64,000 bases of DNA from Trema orientale (Eukaryota > Streptophyta > Magnoliopsida > Rosales > Cannabaceae), in contig JXTC01000005.1 in assembly GCA_002914845.1 (NCBI GenBank), positions 2,238,850 to 2,302,849 on the forward strand. Reading direction: 5' to 3'. The notes under the pieces are model-generated. The model made no database searches and was not told where the DNA came from. It was given only the letters and a program-made list of their open reading frames with translations. Below, piece by piece: positions 48,579-62,029 of this stretch. A program made the position numbers and the translations under genes. How positions within the stretch are numbered: the stretch's first letter is position 1; each line of letters opens with the position of its first letter.

Positions 48579-51500
48579 TTAAGTGTCATTCTTTCTTTGT
48601 TTTGTAGCCTGTTCGTCTAAGAATAATACAAACGTAATTAAGGGAATGTTCAAGGTCAATGAAATCTCTTATCAAAGAGTTGGATGTGATTTCCAATTAA
48701 TTCTTTCTCTATATATGTTACTTGAAAACCTTTTTGTTGAACTTCCTCGACAACAATGGGACCTTTTTTACAGTTCCAATAGTAAGTTTTTAAGAGAGAT
48801 AATATCACTTTTATATTTTTATTTTGATAGTTTATTCAATTTGTATCTTGTGCAATGGTTATTATCAATATTGACATTTATATTTAAAATCTGTTACAAA
48901 TTTATATCTGTCAGCTAATTTACCAAGATGTTCTTTAAAAGATTGAAAATGAACCATATAATATTGATCCAAGAATAAGTTTATTAAATCATTATGATAA
49001 ATTAACTACTCTAAATCAGTGTCGGAGTATAAATTTGTAACAAATATTAAATTTAAAGGTCGATATTGATAATAACCAAAACACAAGATACAAACTGAAC
49101 AAAATGTCAAAATTTATCCCTATTTAAGGTTTAGCATTTGATTTTAACTTTTTATAAAATTTGCAATTTTATCTCAAGAATAACTTAAATTAAAACTCAG
49201 CTATTATGAAAATGAGGAAAAGAAATTGGCAAAAAGGGATTTCGGAAATAAAAATTGTAATAAACTTATAATTAAAACATAACTATGAAATGAAAATTCA
49301 AGCACCAAAATTCACTCTAGCCTAATTTCTTGTTGCTTTTAGTAGAGATTTGTTTTTCTCAATTATGTATATATATAGCATGTGTGAATTAATTTATTAC
49401 ATTGTGTACTATTTGGCTTGATAAATGCAATACCAATTTTAATTAGCATGACGTTTGTTGAGTTAAAAGGAATTAAATGTAAACAATTATGTTGTTCTAC
49501 TTGTCAATTGTCATATAGGTTACTTTTCTTGACCAACAATTTTATTTTGTTGCCTTTCTATAATTTATTGTACTTTTCATACATTCACACACATATTATT
49601 ACGTGTTTATATTATTGAATATATAAATATATATGGATAATACTAGTATCTCAGTTAGTTATCACGTTGTAAATGAGTTATCATCATTTAATTTGTGCAT
49701 TGAAATTTAGCACAAATAAATTTAGTACATTTTACTAATTGAATGAACGGTAATAATTCATTTACAACATGTGTTGATATTAAAAATGTAATAAAGAGAT
49801 ACATAGTATTATCTATCTATATATACACACACATATACCTGGGGTCTGTCTCTTGAGACTGGCAAATCAGTAGAGTGTGAAAATGCTATTTTAGAAATCC
49901 CAATGTGAAATTAACCCTTTTTCCAGTTTGAATTAATTGTTTACTACTTCCCTCATCTTTGACTTTCCCTTCCAATGTGATCGTCTCAACATAATACCTT
50001 ACGTTTTCCGGCTACCCCCTCCCCTCCTATATGGAAATTTCTGCTGCGGTTCTAAATCGCTTGATTTTGGCAATATATGTTTGGATGTGAAAGTTGAAAG
50101 TTGGACTAGTATAAGTCTATAAGATATATGTTTTATTTTTCTTATGATTTTGGTATACATGCAATGCATGCATTGATTCTCTAAGTTAATTAAAATACAA
50201 CTATACTATGTCAGTATGGGGTTCCTATTATGTATTGACTAATGAGTCTATGAGGTAATAAAATATTGTCCATTGAAAAGGTACATTATAGAAATATTCA
50301 TCGCCCTACAAAAATGCTATAAATGAATCAAAATCGAGTAAAGAGATAAGGCTATTAATTAACCATTCTTAGCACTTACCTTACTCATGATCATATTTGG
50401 TCCAAAACTTGTCTAGTAGTACCTTTCTTTTATAACGGCTCTTCAAGAGAATTAAATTAATAATTAGTCAAATTAGCTACACAAAAAATATAAATTTCTA
50501 AAAAAGACTAAAAATATTTTTCAAGATACATCTTATATCACTCCCAACTAAATAAGAGTATGGGCTATCAATTCCTATTACAAAAAATATAATTGCATAT
50601 GTCACCTCTCACTAATGAAAAAAACTGCTTCAATGTGTCTATTAGTAATTATCACGGCAGATTCCTCTTTATGACATCTATCAGTAAATGCTGCAGTAAA
50701 TATCCTTCACAGTATCCATCAGTAAACGACACAATAGAATTCCTTCACAGCATCCTTCAGCAAACGCCACAACAATCCTATCTATCAGTGTCAGTGTCAT
50801 AAACCGCTAGGCTCGATAACTCCAGAGAAGATCTTTAACATAAAGGTATTCAAAATACCAATCAAACAAATAAAAGAAAAAAGAACCTCTCTAGATCTGA
50901 ATCAAAAATAAAACAAATCTGAAAGAGACCACATTAGAAGAAAAATAAGTAATATAAACAACTCAAAACATCATAAATCTAGATTTAAGTAGACAGTTGC
51001 CTACAAACGAAAAGATTATTTAGAAAAGAAAAAAAATAAAAACGAAAACAAAAAGAAAATGAGAAAAAACTTATACTAGAGAGGGGAGATCCTCCTCTCC
51101 TATGGGGGAGGCACTTACTAAGAGGGGAGGACAGCTACCACATGGAGAAAAACTCTCTGCGGCGGAGGAATGTTTTGCAAATTGTTTTTGATAATAAGAC
51201 TAGTCTTAGTACCTTTCATTTCATTTATATCAGAATCTAGATTTTGTTCATACATCAACTTGTGTCATCACACAAACAAAGATATAGAACTTTATTAATT
51301 TCTTCACTTTTTTTTTGGTAGTACTGGCCGGACTATATAGCTGCAAGCCTTGAAAACTAAGTGGCATCGATGTGGTTCTTGCCATTTGGCGGAGCAATTA
51401 AGAAAGCAAGGAGAATCATAGAGAAGTAAAAGTTCCATAGAATTAGGGTTCCAAGAGGTGAGATTGATAAACACACATGTTGACAAATGTTGTTTCTTCT

Positions 51501-53225
51501 TTTGAGAAGTTAGAAGCGTGTTCGACGCAAATATATCGTACACTATTCCAGCAACAAAAGACTATATATACATTCAGTAATTCAATAATTACTTGTTGTG
51601 TTGACATATTGTTTCTCTCTTTGATAAGTTATAAGCGTGTTTGAATACGTAAAATAATTAATTAGACAATTACTTATTGTTCAGCTAGCAACTGTGGTTT
51701 GTGCTAGTCTTTCATTTTATGGTGAGTTCCAGTGAAGTTTGAATCCCTTGGAGCGAAATACAGTGTCTTAGCTTCATCCTCAAGTTTCTTATTACATGTG
51801 TCTTTTGTCATATAACTATGGAAATTCTCTTAACATTTTAAGTTAGATATTCACATAGAGATTATACTCTGACATTAAAATTTCTGAAATGTTCTTTTAT
51901 ATATATATATATATATAGTACTATTTAAAAATTAAATACAATGCAAACATGAGGACTAGATCTCCAAAACATACGATTACCTGCCTATTTACTTGAGCTA
52001 TTGTTAAGTGGCCGAGATTTTCTTAAATAGCACCTTGATAAAAAATATCACCCTCAATTTCATCAGAAACAAGTTTAAAAAGTACTAGAGTTCAGAACAT
52101 ACAATTACCTACCCAACTACTTGAGTTAGTGTCAAGTATCCGAGATTTTCTTAAATATCATCTTGAGAAAAATGTCACCTTCAATTTTATTAAGGGTTGT
52201 TCTATTGCCATCCCTATTTTTTTTTTTCTCTCTCCACCCTTTTTTTAAAGAGGCACCTCTTAAAATTTTAGAATTTTTTTCCACATACCTTTTAAATTTT
52301 AATTAATTCTAAAGTTATCCATCAAAGTATAAATTAGAAAAATTGATATCCTATTCCACCTTATTCTGAACTTTCTTACCTATTCTTTTCACATCTCCAC
52401 CTTTTGCTTATCTTCTTCTTCTTTAAGATCATGATGTATAGTTTAAACTATAAAATCAAATAATAACTTTTAAAAATTCATAGTTCTTTTATCATCTACA
52501 ACCTGCATAATGAGAATAAACTTTTTCTAATTTTTTTTAAATTATAATTAAACATAAACTCTTATTAAAGAAAAAAAGAAAGAAAACAACGACAATTTTT
52601 TTGGAATTAACACATTTTTAATTGATAATTTGTTATTGCATATAGAAATCAACCAACCTAATAGTTGATCATTTCCAAAACAAAAATCATAATAATCCGC
52701 ACTATCTTAAACTGAAAGAAATAACAAAATTTTGAATTTATTATTTGTTCATCCATGAACATAAGATTTAATTATAAACTATTTTAATTTCTTGAAATTT
52801 ACCATAAATGATTTGAGAAGATTGTCCAAAATACGTTTGAGTGATGCAACAAGACATAATAATATCTATTATTTAATGCTATTTATGTATATTTATGATA
52901 TTTCATATAAGAATATTTTCGTCAAAATAAATTTATCAAAAGAATAGCTGAAAAAGAAGGGAAAAAAGTGACAATAGAGCCATCATTTCATTAATTTGAT
53001 TCCCTAATAAAAGAAAAAAAACACTAATTTGAGAAAAAGTATAAAAAGGATTTATAAGAAGTAATTTGTTTTTTTTTTTTTTTAGTTTAAGGCAATTCAT
53101 TTCTTTGTACACAATGGAGTAAATGGAAATGAATTAGGAGGAGACAATGAAGCCGACAAAAGAAAAGAGGAGATCAGGAAATGGAGAGTAAAAGATCAAA
53201 CAAAATCTTGAAAAGAATCCCAACA
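48579..53225. other. Intergenic, no gene seen
   Basis: Long AT-rich stretch. At 50640-50800, phrases like CCTTCACAGCATCCTTCAG and CATCAGTAAACGACAC recur imperfectly about every 40 bases, a short minisatellite. At 51080-51170, a GC-richer segment (GATCCTCCTCTCC, CTGCGGCGGAGG) looks like part of a dispersed element. A (TA)n run is at about 51900-51917. The open frames do not match any family I know. Confidence 0.5.
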
Positions 53226-53490
53226 CCATATATAGAGAACTTCCCCGAAAGTTTAAACTCATTGGATCCCAAGTACACGTGGTGCTATTTAATTTGCTAA
53301 AGGTGTCATTAAGCGGGACCCGCTTTGACAGCTCGAAATTCGAAAGTCCTTTGGCGGCCACGTCATCAACTCTTTTTTATCTACAAATGTGCGTTCTTAC
53401 GTACGTGATTTAAGTAAGAGTTTCCCACGTGGATTGGAATGGAGTCCATTTGGCGGTTGGTACTTTGACCAATCAGTTGGCCACGTATTT
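53226..53490 (-). promoter_or_regulatory. Promoter-like cluster of ACGT-core elements with no attached gene
   Basis: Within 215 bases there are five separate ACGT-core sites: CACGTGG at 53276-53282, GCCACGTCATC at 53357-53367, a double core TACGTACGTGA at 53398-53408, CCACGTGG at 53425-53432, and CCACGTATT at 53481-53489. A CCAAT box lies at 53469-53473 on the plus strand. Read on the minus strand, a TATA box (CTATATATGG, 53235-53226) follows, then a CT-rich stretch like a 5' leader. Base composition is less AT-rich than the surroundings. No convincing coding exon was found downstream on either strand. Confidence 0.45.
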
Positions 53491-53549
53491 ATCCAAACTC
53501 AATTTTATGTGATAAATGTTCTTTTACTCCCAATTTTTTTTCTTAATTA

Positions 53550-54010
53550 TGTAATTATTATTAATTATATAATTATTACAACAATAATCCTTTTATCACA
53601 AAGTGTTAAATATTTAATTGAAACAAGTCATTATAAAGTACATAGTTTGGTAACTAGTTAATAATAAGAATCTGAATTTTCAACTTATACAATAGACTAT
53701 TAAGATTTATGCAATTACTGCAGTAATGATTTTTTTTTCTTACAAACTATTAACAGAAATGAGTCATATATAAAGCATAAAGTTTGGTAATTGCAACTGA
53801 GAACGATATTATTCTGAGTTATAGAAATAAATAATGTTCAATTATATGCTTTGTTTATGACCATTTTCTATTAAAAAACTAACAGTATGTGACAAATGAT
53901 TATTACTGTAACAATTGCATTATTCAGACATCATTATTATGTAAGTTGAAAATTTATGAGTCAAAATAATATAATAAGTATAATTTATGGGTCATTACTA
54001 TAATTAATTA
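53550..54010. repeat. Dispersed repeat family, copy A
   Basis: It shares ordered text with 59945-60425 in the same orientation: TTAAATATTTAA, AAGTCATTA, GTTTGGTAA, CAATTATATGCTTTGT, TTAAAAAACTAA and TTATTATGTAAGTT. The copies are roughly 75-80% alike by eye. No coding potential is seen. Confidence 0.75.
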
Positions 54011-57000
54011 TTTATAAAGAAAGACTATAACTAGCTAGCTAATCTTATAAAATATCACTTGACTTCTTTATTTTGTTTTCTTGGATTTAAATTGTAGAAG
54101 TTGGAGAAACTCAATTCAATAATAGATTAAGTGATGCATATTGTTCTTTTCTTTCCCAAAGAAAAATTTGTACTGCAATCCCAATGTTAGGTTAAGTCAC
54201 TATCAAAGACTTAAAAACTAAAGGACAATATAGGCAGGGAACCTAAACTTTGGCTACATATTTCAACAATCGTCCGATCCAAATCTAATCTAGTTTGTCC
54301 CCATACTAATTCGGTTTGAGTTATGTGCAAAAAATAAGAATATTCCAAGAGGCTACAAAAATTGTCAATGTCCTCCATCGACTTAATTCCCACCACCTAC
54401 AACTAGTGTAGCTTTCCAATTAATTAGCTTGAAAATTAACCCCACCATGTTAAGTATCATAATTTCCCAACCATTGAATGAGCTTAATTGGGATCAACTT
54501 TATAGGTGTTGAGGCTAAGAGCCCACAATATCATTAATTTTTTGAATGGTGGAGAATTGAAAAAGTTCTTGAGTTTTGTAACAATTGGATAAGTAGAATC
54601 AAGAATGTCTTGATTGAAAAAATAGGAATTGAAAGTTTTTAGATATTAACATTTTTCTTTAGCTATAATGTTGTGCACTAAATAGTTACTTTCTTTTTCA
54701 TTAATAATAATGCAAATTATTTATTTTGGTCAAAAGCTCACCTTTTGTTATTTCTAGTTTTTTTTTTTTTAATAATTATCCTTAGCAATCGGGGTTTTGT
54801 AGGCCGGATTAATTAGAGTAACCAAAAAATTGGAATTTTGGGAATAAAATAATCCAGTTTGCAAATCACATCTGATCCACGTGCAGCATGTTCTGGAATC
54901 ACGTGCCCCGGCCACTAGATTGAGAAAAAGGTCAAGGAATCAAGATATATGTAATTCGTTTAGATTAATTTATTAGAAATCTAATTGGTCGGTCATGGCA
55001 ACAACCATGACGGTACTAAATAAATTTATTGTCTAGTTAATTCTCAAACAAAAACAATGACAGCTCCTAAATAATGGACTTTTCCCATTAATTCAATGAA
55101 AAAACAAAGTATACAAAAAGCTTATAAAGTTCATTGTTGTTGTGGATGATATATGGAAGGACTTCCTTCGTGATTACTTGTAGATTTGACTTTCTTCGAG
55201 CTATAAATTAAGGAGCGTAATAAAGATAAAGTGTACCATACACCAAAAATGATTGTGATAGCATTCTGACCGTTTGATTGATCATTTATTACCGTCCTGC
55301 AGATGAGTTATTTTACATACTTGTCGCATCGTTTTACATCTATTTAGTTGCATTGAGTAGTACTCATATGGTACATAAATCACGAAGGCCGACAATTACG
55401 TTGTTTGGCATGGGATAATAAAGTGTATTCATGTTGCAACTAATGTATAGCATAAGAATAATGTTATTAGGCACCTTATACAATCTCAATTGCATTATAC
55501 TAAAAAAAGACGTGTTAATGCTAGATTTAATATGCATATTTTAGTTTTGCTCCAACGTATATATATGCTAAAAGAAATGTTTTTTTTTTTTTTTTTTTTG
55601 TATTTTAAACATCTTTTTATTTATATATCATCCAATTATTTATCATAAAAACTATTTTCACATACTAATTTACCATTATTCATATTCTGCATATTAGAAC
55701 AAAATGGTCAATTTATTCTCCGATCAGTTCTAATTGATTGTAATTTAGAAAGATAAACTTGTAAATAAAATTTAATGAAGAAACATATATACATCAATAT
55801 AATTTTGGAATATTGTGAGACATATGAATATTTTGCATTTAAAATAGTAACAATATTACAAATTATATTTTTAGCATGTGCTATTCTTTATATTATATTT
55901 GAAATACATAATTTCTAGCATGTACTATTTTTATGTGCGAAATATGGCATATCATTAGAGAGTTATTTTTTATTCAAAAGCTAAAATTTATTATTGGCAT
56001 AAAATTTAACATATTTGTTAGAGATGCTTTTAATGTGCACTAACACGAAACAAAATGTCAAAATTTTTAGATTTTTATCGAGGATGGAGTGGCGCTACAT
56101 ATAGGATTCATGTGGAACCAAATATAATAATTGTAATCATTTAGTAAGTAACTAAAACTCTTGTGGTGTTACACCTTAATTACTCATGGTGTCAAAGTCC
56201 TAGTTGACTATTTGCCCGTCTATCCGTGGCATACACAAAAGACTAGACTCGTCTACTTTTCTCGAAAAGAAGAAACTAAACGAATATGTTTCAAACCAAA
56301 ATGAACTAATCCGGAAGCAGAATCTTCTCCACCTCATTTATACTTTTTATTTACGTAAAATAAAAAAAAATTGTTAGATAAGATCTGTTGTCTTGACTTC
56401 TGCCGGCCGGAAAATATGTGTGTGTGGAAGTCCACATTCTATTTTATGTATACATTATTATTTCAATATTAACATTTAATGGTTATCATGATCAACATGA
56501 TTATATTGGAGAGATTATAGAGTTATAACTAACCATATAAGAAATGATTTAAATCAATATCATGTTAGAGAGGGATAGGATCGATCTTCTTTACCAGCCA
56601 GAAATTGAAATTTATGTGATAAGAAAGGCCTATGATTATTAATAATGTGTATGTTGAATGTAAGATTATATCAAAATCAAATAATATGTAAACAATGTTC
56701 ATAATTTCGGAGCAAGGTAGTAGTTTATACAAAAATATATAAGTAAATGATAAGAAGTAAAATCATAGTTGGCTTGTGATTTCTCATGGTTTTGATGTAG
56801 ATGGAAATTATGAGGAGGATGTCCCCATATCATCACCACATAACAAACAAAACATATATGAAGAAGTTGGTTGTTGGTCCCCTTCTATAACTATCATTAC
56901 TTGAAAACTAGGGAAATGACTTGGCTAGCTAATACACTTTTTAAGGAGGGAATCGAAAGTACTTCCGCCATAAATTGGACCTAGCCATAGCTTAAGAAGA

Positions 57001-57779
57001 GCTCCTGCTCGTTTTGACCTTTTATCATTAATTAATTAGTTTTTAATTAATGCAAAAAGCATGCGGAGCACAAAACTTGTTATGCTTTAAAGCAAGCTTA
57101 ATTCCCTTGCTACATCAAATAAAATAAATAAATTAACAAAATTCTCACTAGAAACCGATAAGGAGATTCCTTTTGACAAAATTGGATATTTGTTGTTTAA
57201 TATTCAACTCATTGGGTGGTTGGGTGCATGGGTATCATACTCCGTGGCCCAACCCTAGTATTTTCAAGGTTAGTTTAATTAAAGAAGAACCACTTTAAGA
57301 CAAAGTTCATGACAAAGCCATCATAAAGAAGTACAGCACTTGTAAATGTGACCTATGCAGTATGCACTTCTAAAATTGAAGTTGAATATCTTGTAATTCA
57401 AAATTGGTTTATAATTCTTGTTCCTTTCTTAAAAACTCGGCCAATATATTCATAGAATACTGCAATTTTTCATTGCGTTTTAGAAAATTTTGTGCTCATT
57501 AAGGAAATCATGTTGGCTAATGCCTATTATATATGTTGGCAATGATTATTTCATCTTCACGGGGATGACCCAAATTTGGGACATAAAAGTGGAGTTTTCT
57601 TTTTCTAATTATTTACTCAAACGACCCACTTTCCTAGGTAGAAATCTTTATTGTCATATTCTCTTTTAAAAGATTTAATCATAGAAGTCTAAGCTACCAA
57701 TTAAAATCGTAATTACACATATTGATCAGCAAGTTAAAATGCATAAGCTCAAATGTCACGCACGCCTTTGAGATAACAT
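54011..57779. other. Intergenic, no gene seen
   Basis: AT-rich. Two CACGTG G-boxes lie 22 bases apart at 54878-54883 and 54900-54905, in a GC-richer patch. T runs occur at 54755-54770 and 55582-55600. Nothing recognisable as an exon or RNA gene. Confidence 0.45.
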
Positions 57780-57967
57780 TATAGGCTCGTTTGGGATAAT
57801 TTTACTTCCTGAAGTACAAGCTCAAGAAGATCTTCCTGAAAAAGCTAATGGATCCATATTTCATTAAAAATGTCTTCTAATTAAAAAAAAACTTCTGATA
57901 ATTCATCCAAACACCTTCTTTTGGGCTCCAAAAAATCTTTGGAAATCATGCCAAACAAACCCTATAT
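57780..57967. mobile_element. Short MITE of about 185 bp
   Basis: The left end ATAGGCTCGTTTGGGATAAT is close to the reverse complement of the right end (ATCATGCCAAACAAACCCTA). The GTTTGG core at the tips is typical of common plant MITEs. The body is AT-rich and non-coding. Confidence 0.65.
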
Positions 57968-58656
57968 CTCTCCACTTAAATAAGTATTTACTTGGCACAT
58001 CATGTTGACCTAAGATTTATAACATCCGGTGAATTTCTAAATAAAGACTTGCAAATCTTTTTTTTCCCCCTTCGTTCTCCATACTTTAAATTTTATTTAT
58101 AACGATGAATGGTTGAAAAAGGACAATAATATACATACAATCACGGAAGTCCATGTAAAATATTATTCTCGATTAATGAAACTCGTACAAATTAACAAAT
58201 TAACGATGAAGAATGAACATCAAAAACACTTGTCACAATTTATGGTCAACTATTAGTTGAAATAGCTAGTTATGGATTATGCTTTAATGGTTTGACAACA
58301 CTAATGTCCCATTTGATTGTTAGAAAGTTGAGAAGGATAATTGAATTGGCCCTCCAACAGCTCTGGGGTTGGTCCGGAACAAGAACCTAAAGGCCTCAGC
58401 CAGTGGCCATACTGAGCAGAGAACAGGCAGTTTTTAGGGTCAGTCATTTCAGAACTGACATACATTGGCTCTTTGGGAGAATGGAGGCTTTTGAAAAATA
58501 TGAGATATGATTGTAAGGGAAATGATAGCCAAGTGGAACAATTTGGTTTGGTCTTGGCCCGCCTGCTGTCACAGCTTCTATTCCTACAAATTCAACTATG
58601 TGTCAGAATGTCCAATCCTATTCCTACCCAAGCTTGTCGGCAAGTTTTTGCCTCTT

Positions 58657-58715
<59 letters not shown>

Positions 58716-59944
58716 TTCGTGGGGGTGATTAAGTTAAAACAAAAGAACAATAATAGAAGAGAGTAATTGCCATTATAAACTTGAGCAGTCCGAATTATTT
58801 TGGGTCATGCATGCGCCTAGTATAAAAAAGCCAGTTTAGCGTTACAGCGATGACCGACCTACGTAAGGAATCTCTAAAGGCCCGGTCCACAAGTCCTGTG
58901 GGATTAATCGGGCATTAAAATGTTCCACCGACCTACGTAGGGAAGTATACTATAATGGGGTAGCCCGAACCCCTGAGACTCAACTATAAAATAATTCAAG
59001 CAAGACAATGTTTAAGCCACATATCATTTTTCCTCGATTTTTTTTTTTTTTAAGCCAAGTATCATTTTTCCTCGATTTTTGTTTTCAATTATGCTTTTCC
59101 CAACTGAACGTGAACAAATATGTGGAAGGTCATTACAGAAAGTATTTAGAGTCGGGTGTCGAAGTTAAATTCCAGAAAATGTCATTTCAATAAATCTTTG
59201 ACACGTTCAAATTTATTTATGAAAAATGCTAAATAGTATGATAAATTATTTCGAAAAAAGAATTTGAATGATATGACTTCAAAGGTGTCAAATATCAATC
59301 AATGTTTGCTCAAAAAAAAAAAAAAAAAAAAAGTCATTCAATGAATGTGACCCAAAAAAAAAGGGCATCCAAGCAATTCATGGGCTAAGTGAATGTCCGC
59401 TCTTTTTATCGGTAAATAACTTAATATAGCAGTTTTCAAAATGAGTACATCGACTTGTTATGCATAGAACTCGTTATCCTAGCAGGAATCACGTATTTAA
59501 TTCTTCTTAGAGTCCTAACTCATGAGTCTATAAACATAACTATAAGGGTCAATACCAAATTGAACTTTTGGTGGGTGGAGAATAAATATGTGAGAGAAAG
59601 CTTGGGAGACTTGTAAAAAAAAGTGAGAAACACCTATGTGATTTCGAAAATAATATTCTGAATTGTATCCGTGGATTTATACTATTTTTATATCTAAATC
59701 ATGTTAAATTTTGCGTACTTTTTTTGTTCTTTATTTTCTCTCTTTTTTTAAAAAAATATTTTAGACAATATTTAGTGATTATATGCAAGTGCGCTTCTGC
59801 AACAAGATAAAACAAGTGATACTTGATCCAATTTTTATAGTGATAAATGTACTAATATACATATGTTATCTAAAAATAAAAACTAAGGTTAATGATATTA
59901 ATAGCCATTGAAGTATCTTGTTGTACCACTTTGCCTCTTGAATT
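57968..59944. other. Intergenic with homopolymers and repeat fragments
   Basis: A T run passing directly into an A run at about 58671-58714 can fold on itself. The segment 58840-58985 holds a duplicated phrase (CCGACCTACGTA, twice, about 75 bases apart) and TGTGGGATTAATCGGGC, resembling 39886-40045 inverted. A tandem duplication (TATCATTTTTCCTCGATTTT) lies at 59023-59079. No exon is recognised. Confidence 0.5.
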
Positions 59945-60425
59945 TTCAACTTATATAGTAATGATCTCTGAATTATATAATTATTGCAACAATGATCATT
60001 TTATCATATTAAATATTTAACAAAAATAAGTCATTAAAGACTACAAAGCACATGGTTGGTAACTGTGGTCAATAATAAGATTATGAATTTTTAACTTACA
60101 TAGTAGATTACCAAGACTTATACAATTATTGCAGCAATAACTTTTTTTTTTCCATAAACTATTAAATTTTTAACAAAAATGAATCTTGTGCAAAGCGCAC
60201 AGTTTAGTAATTTTAGCCAAAAACGAGATTTTGACTTATAAAAGTAAATAATGCCCAATTATATGCTTTGTCCATGACTATTTTATGTTAAAAAACTAAT
60301 AATTTGTGACAAAGTGGTCATTGTTGTAACAATTGCATAATTTATAGACTATTATTATGTAAGTTAAAAATTCGGAGAGCAAATTAATAAAATGAATATA
60401 ATTCAAGACCATTATTATATTTAAC
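59945..60425. repeat. Dispersed repeat family, copy B
   Basis: This is the second copy of the repeat at 53550-54010, in the same orientation and about 6.4 kb away, with the same block order. Both contain short runs mirrored around ATTGCAGCAATAA or ACTGCAGTAATGA. The element type is unknown. Confidence 0.75.
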
Positions 60426-61019
60426 TCTAAAAACTAGAAAAGTCACACCTATTATAACGAGAGTAATTCTCCTTTTCACTTCATTTTACCTAAATGGTCG
60501 AGTTTAGGCAGTACATCAGATATCAGATTATCACTTTTATACTAATTATATCTGCCTTTTATACTGAGTATTTTAGTTGCATAATAAGATCATAATAAGA
60601 CCTTAATTAGTTTGAGAAATATTCCCCTCTTAATAAAACTCTAAGATATATGCTTTTGGGTACTAGAAAGACTATGCCCTAAATAATTTCAATGGATTTG
60701 GATTATTTGTTTAACATAATGGGAGTATTTTGGTCCAAGAAGCATATTTTCATACAAACATTTAGTTCCAAGTTGGGTTATCATTAGGAATATTTCATGG
60801 AGTTTCTCTTTAATACCAACTATATGGAATATAAGGTGAATAATATACATACATACATTAAAACTGATAAACTCGGCCATTTTATAGTTTAAAAATTAAA
60901 CATAAAAGTAAAATGAGCACTAGTTATAATAAAGTGTTTTTCCTTGAGAAAATTAGATTTTTTTATGGTAATTTTTCAAAAAGAAAAAAAAGAAAAATCC
61001 CAGATTTTGAAATTATTTG
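60426..61019. other. Intergenic, nothing recognised
   Basis: AT-rich DNA between two repeats. The minus-strand open frame at 60689-60880 has no family features. Confidence 0.4.
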
Positions 61020-61260
61020 AAAATTTTTGGATCTTAATTAAAAAATATCACTTTTAGAAGTATTTAGAAATATAACACTTTTTATTATGTAACCAATCAA
61101 ATCACTTGAGGTATCTTGACCGGTTACTTTAAATAACCCAACTGGTGACTTTGAGTACCATTGAAAGAAGAAAAATGATATTTTCTAAATATTAATTAAA
61201 AATGTTATTTTTCTAGAAAACTTTTAAAAAATGATACTCTCTAAATTAATTTAGGGTCTC
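61020..61260. mobile_element. Small foldback element related to 29191-29465
   Basis: Left text (ATTAAAAAATATCACTTTTA, AAATATAACACTTTTT) is mirrored by right text (AAAAATGATATTTTC, AATGTTATTTTTCTAG). The centre has TGACCGGTTACTTT and CAACTGGTGAC, like the GTAACCGG core of the element at 29191. Non-coding. Confidence 0.45.
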
Positions 61261-62029
61261 TCAAAGATTTCGGCTCATCCGAGATTTTTCAAATTTTGGT
61301 ACTTTGGGCTCTGAATTTTGTAAGAAACCCATTTTCCTTTTCTTTTTTCAAACAAAAAAAGGTGATTTCACTAAGAGCCCCTTATTTGAACACTAAACTA
61401 ATGAAGTGTCGAAATCGGCCATTCTGCTAAAAGCCCTTCCTAGAAGTACTGATGGGCCGTAAAGTCAGGCCCCAACCGTGAAACAGAGTTGGTCTGGGTT
61501 GGATTCACGTTTTCTATATCAATATTAGAATTAAAAAGACACTTTATCAAAATTAGAATTACAAAGACACTCGTGAAAAAGTTACATTTGATTGTGAATT
61601 TGTCAATTATGCAACACTTTGCTCTGTCAAGAAAAGTAACAAACAAAGACCGGATTTTCCAGCCAAATTCAAATGCTGAACATCGTGAGTAAAAGACTAC
61701 GGTGGAATCAAAATCTTTGCCTATATACTCTCTAAAAATAATCCTAAGAACCAAGTTTTGGACATTAACGTGGTTAGTTGTTATATTTTAATTAGTGACA
61801 CGTGTCTTTCACGAGCAGTTTCATTTAAGATCAAACATACCAATTCAGTATCAACAGGAACACCAAAAATTTGCGCCAACTTATGTGATTACTTTTTTGT
61901 ACATAAATAACTGATACTCTTTGCAACGTTGGCCTATGAGGAGATTAACATGATGTGGTTTAAAATCAACCATACCCACATCATTTGGTGCAAAGTTTTA
62001 ATACGAAGAGTTGATAACCCACCATTTTG
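61261..62029. other. Intergenic, nothing recognised
   Basis: One CACGTG core occurs at 61799-61804. No coding features; the open frames at 61440-61754 and 61489-61692 are overlapping shadows with no family signature. Confidence 0.4.

Noticed and set aside
48583-48918. 111-residue open frame with hydrophobic composition
   Set aside because: Composition reflects T-rich DNA; no ATG context, partner exons or family motif.
56980-57020. GAGCTCCTGC phrase as a possible miR159/miR319 hairpin
   Set aside because: Only a few bases agree with the known precursors, and no complementary arm lies within 200 bases.
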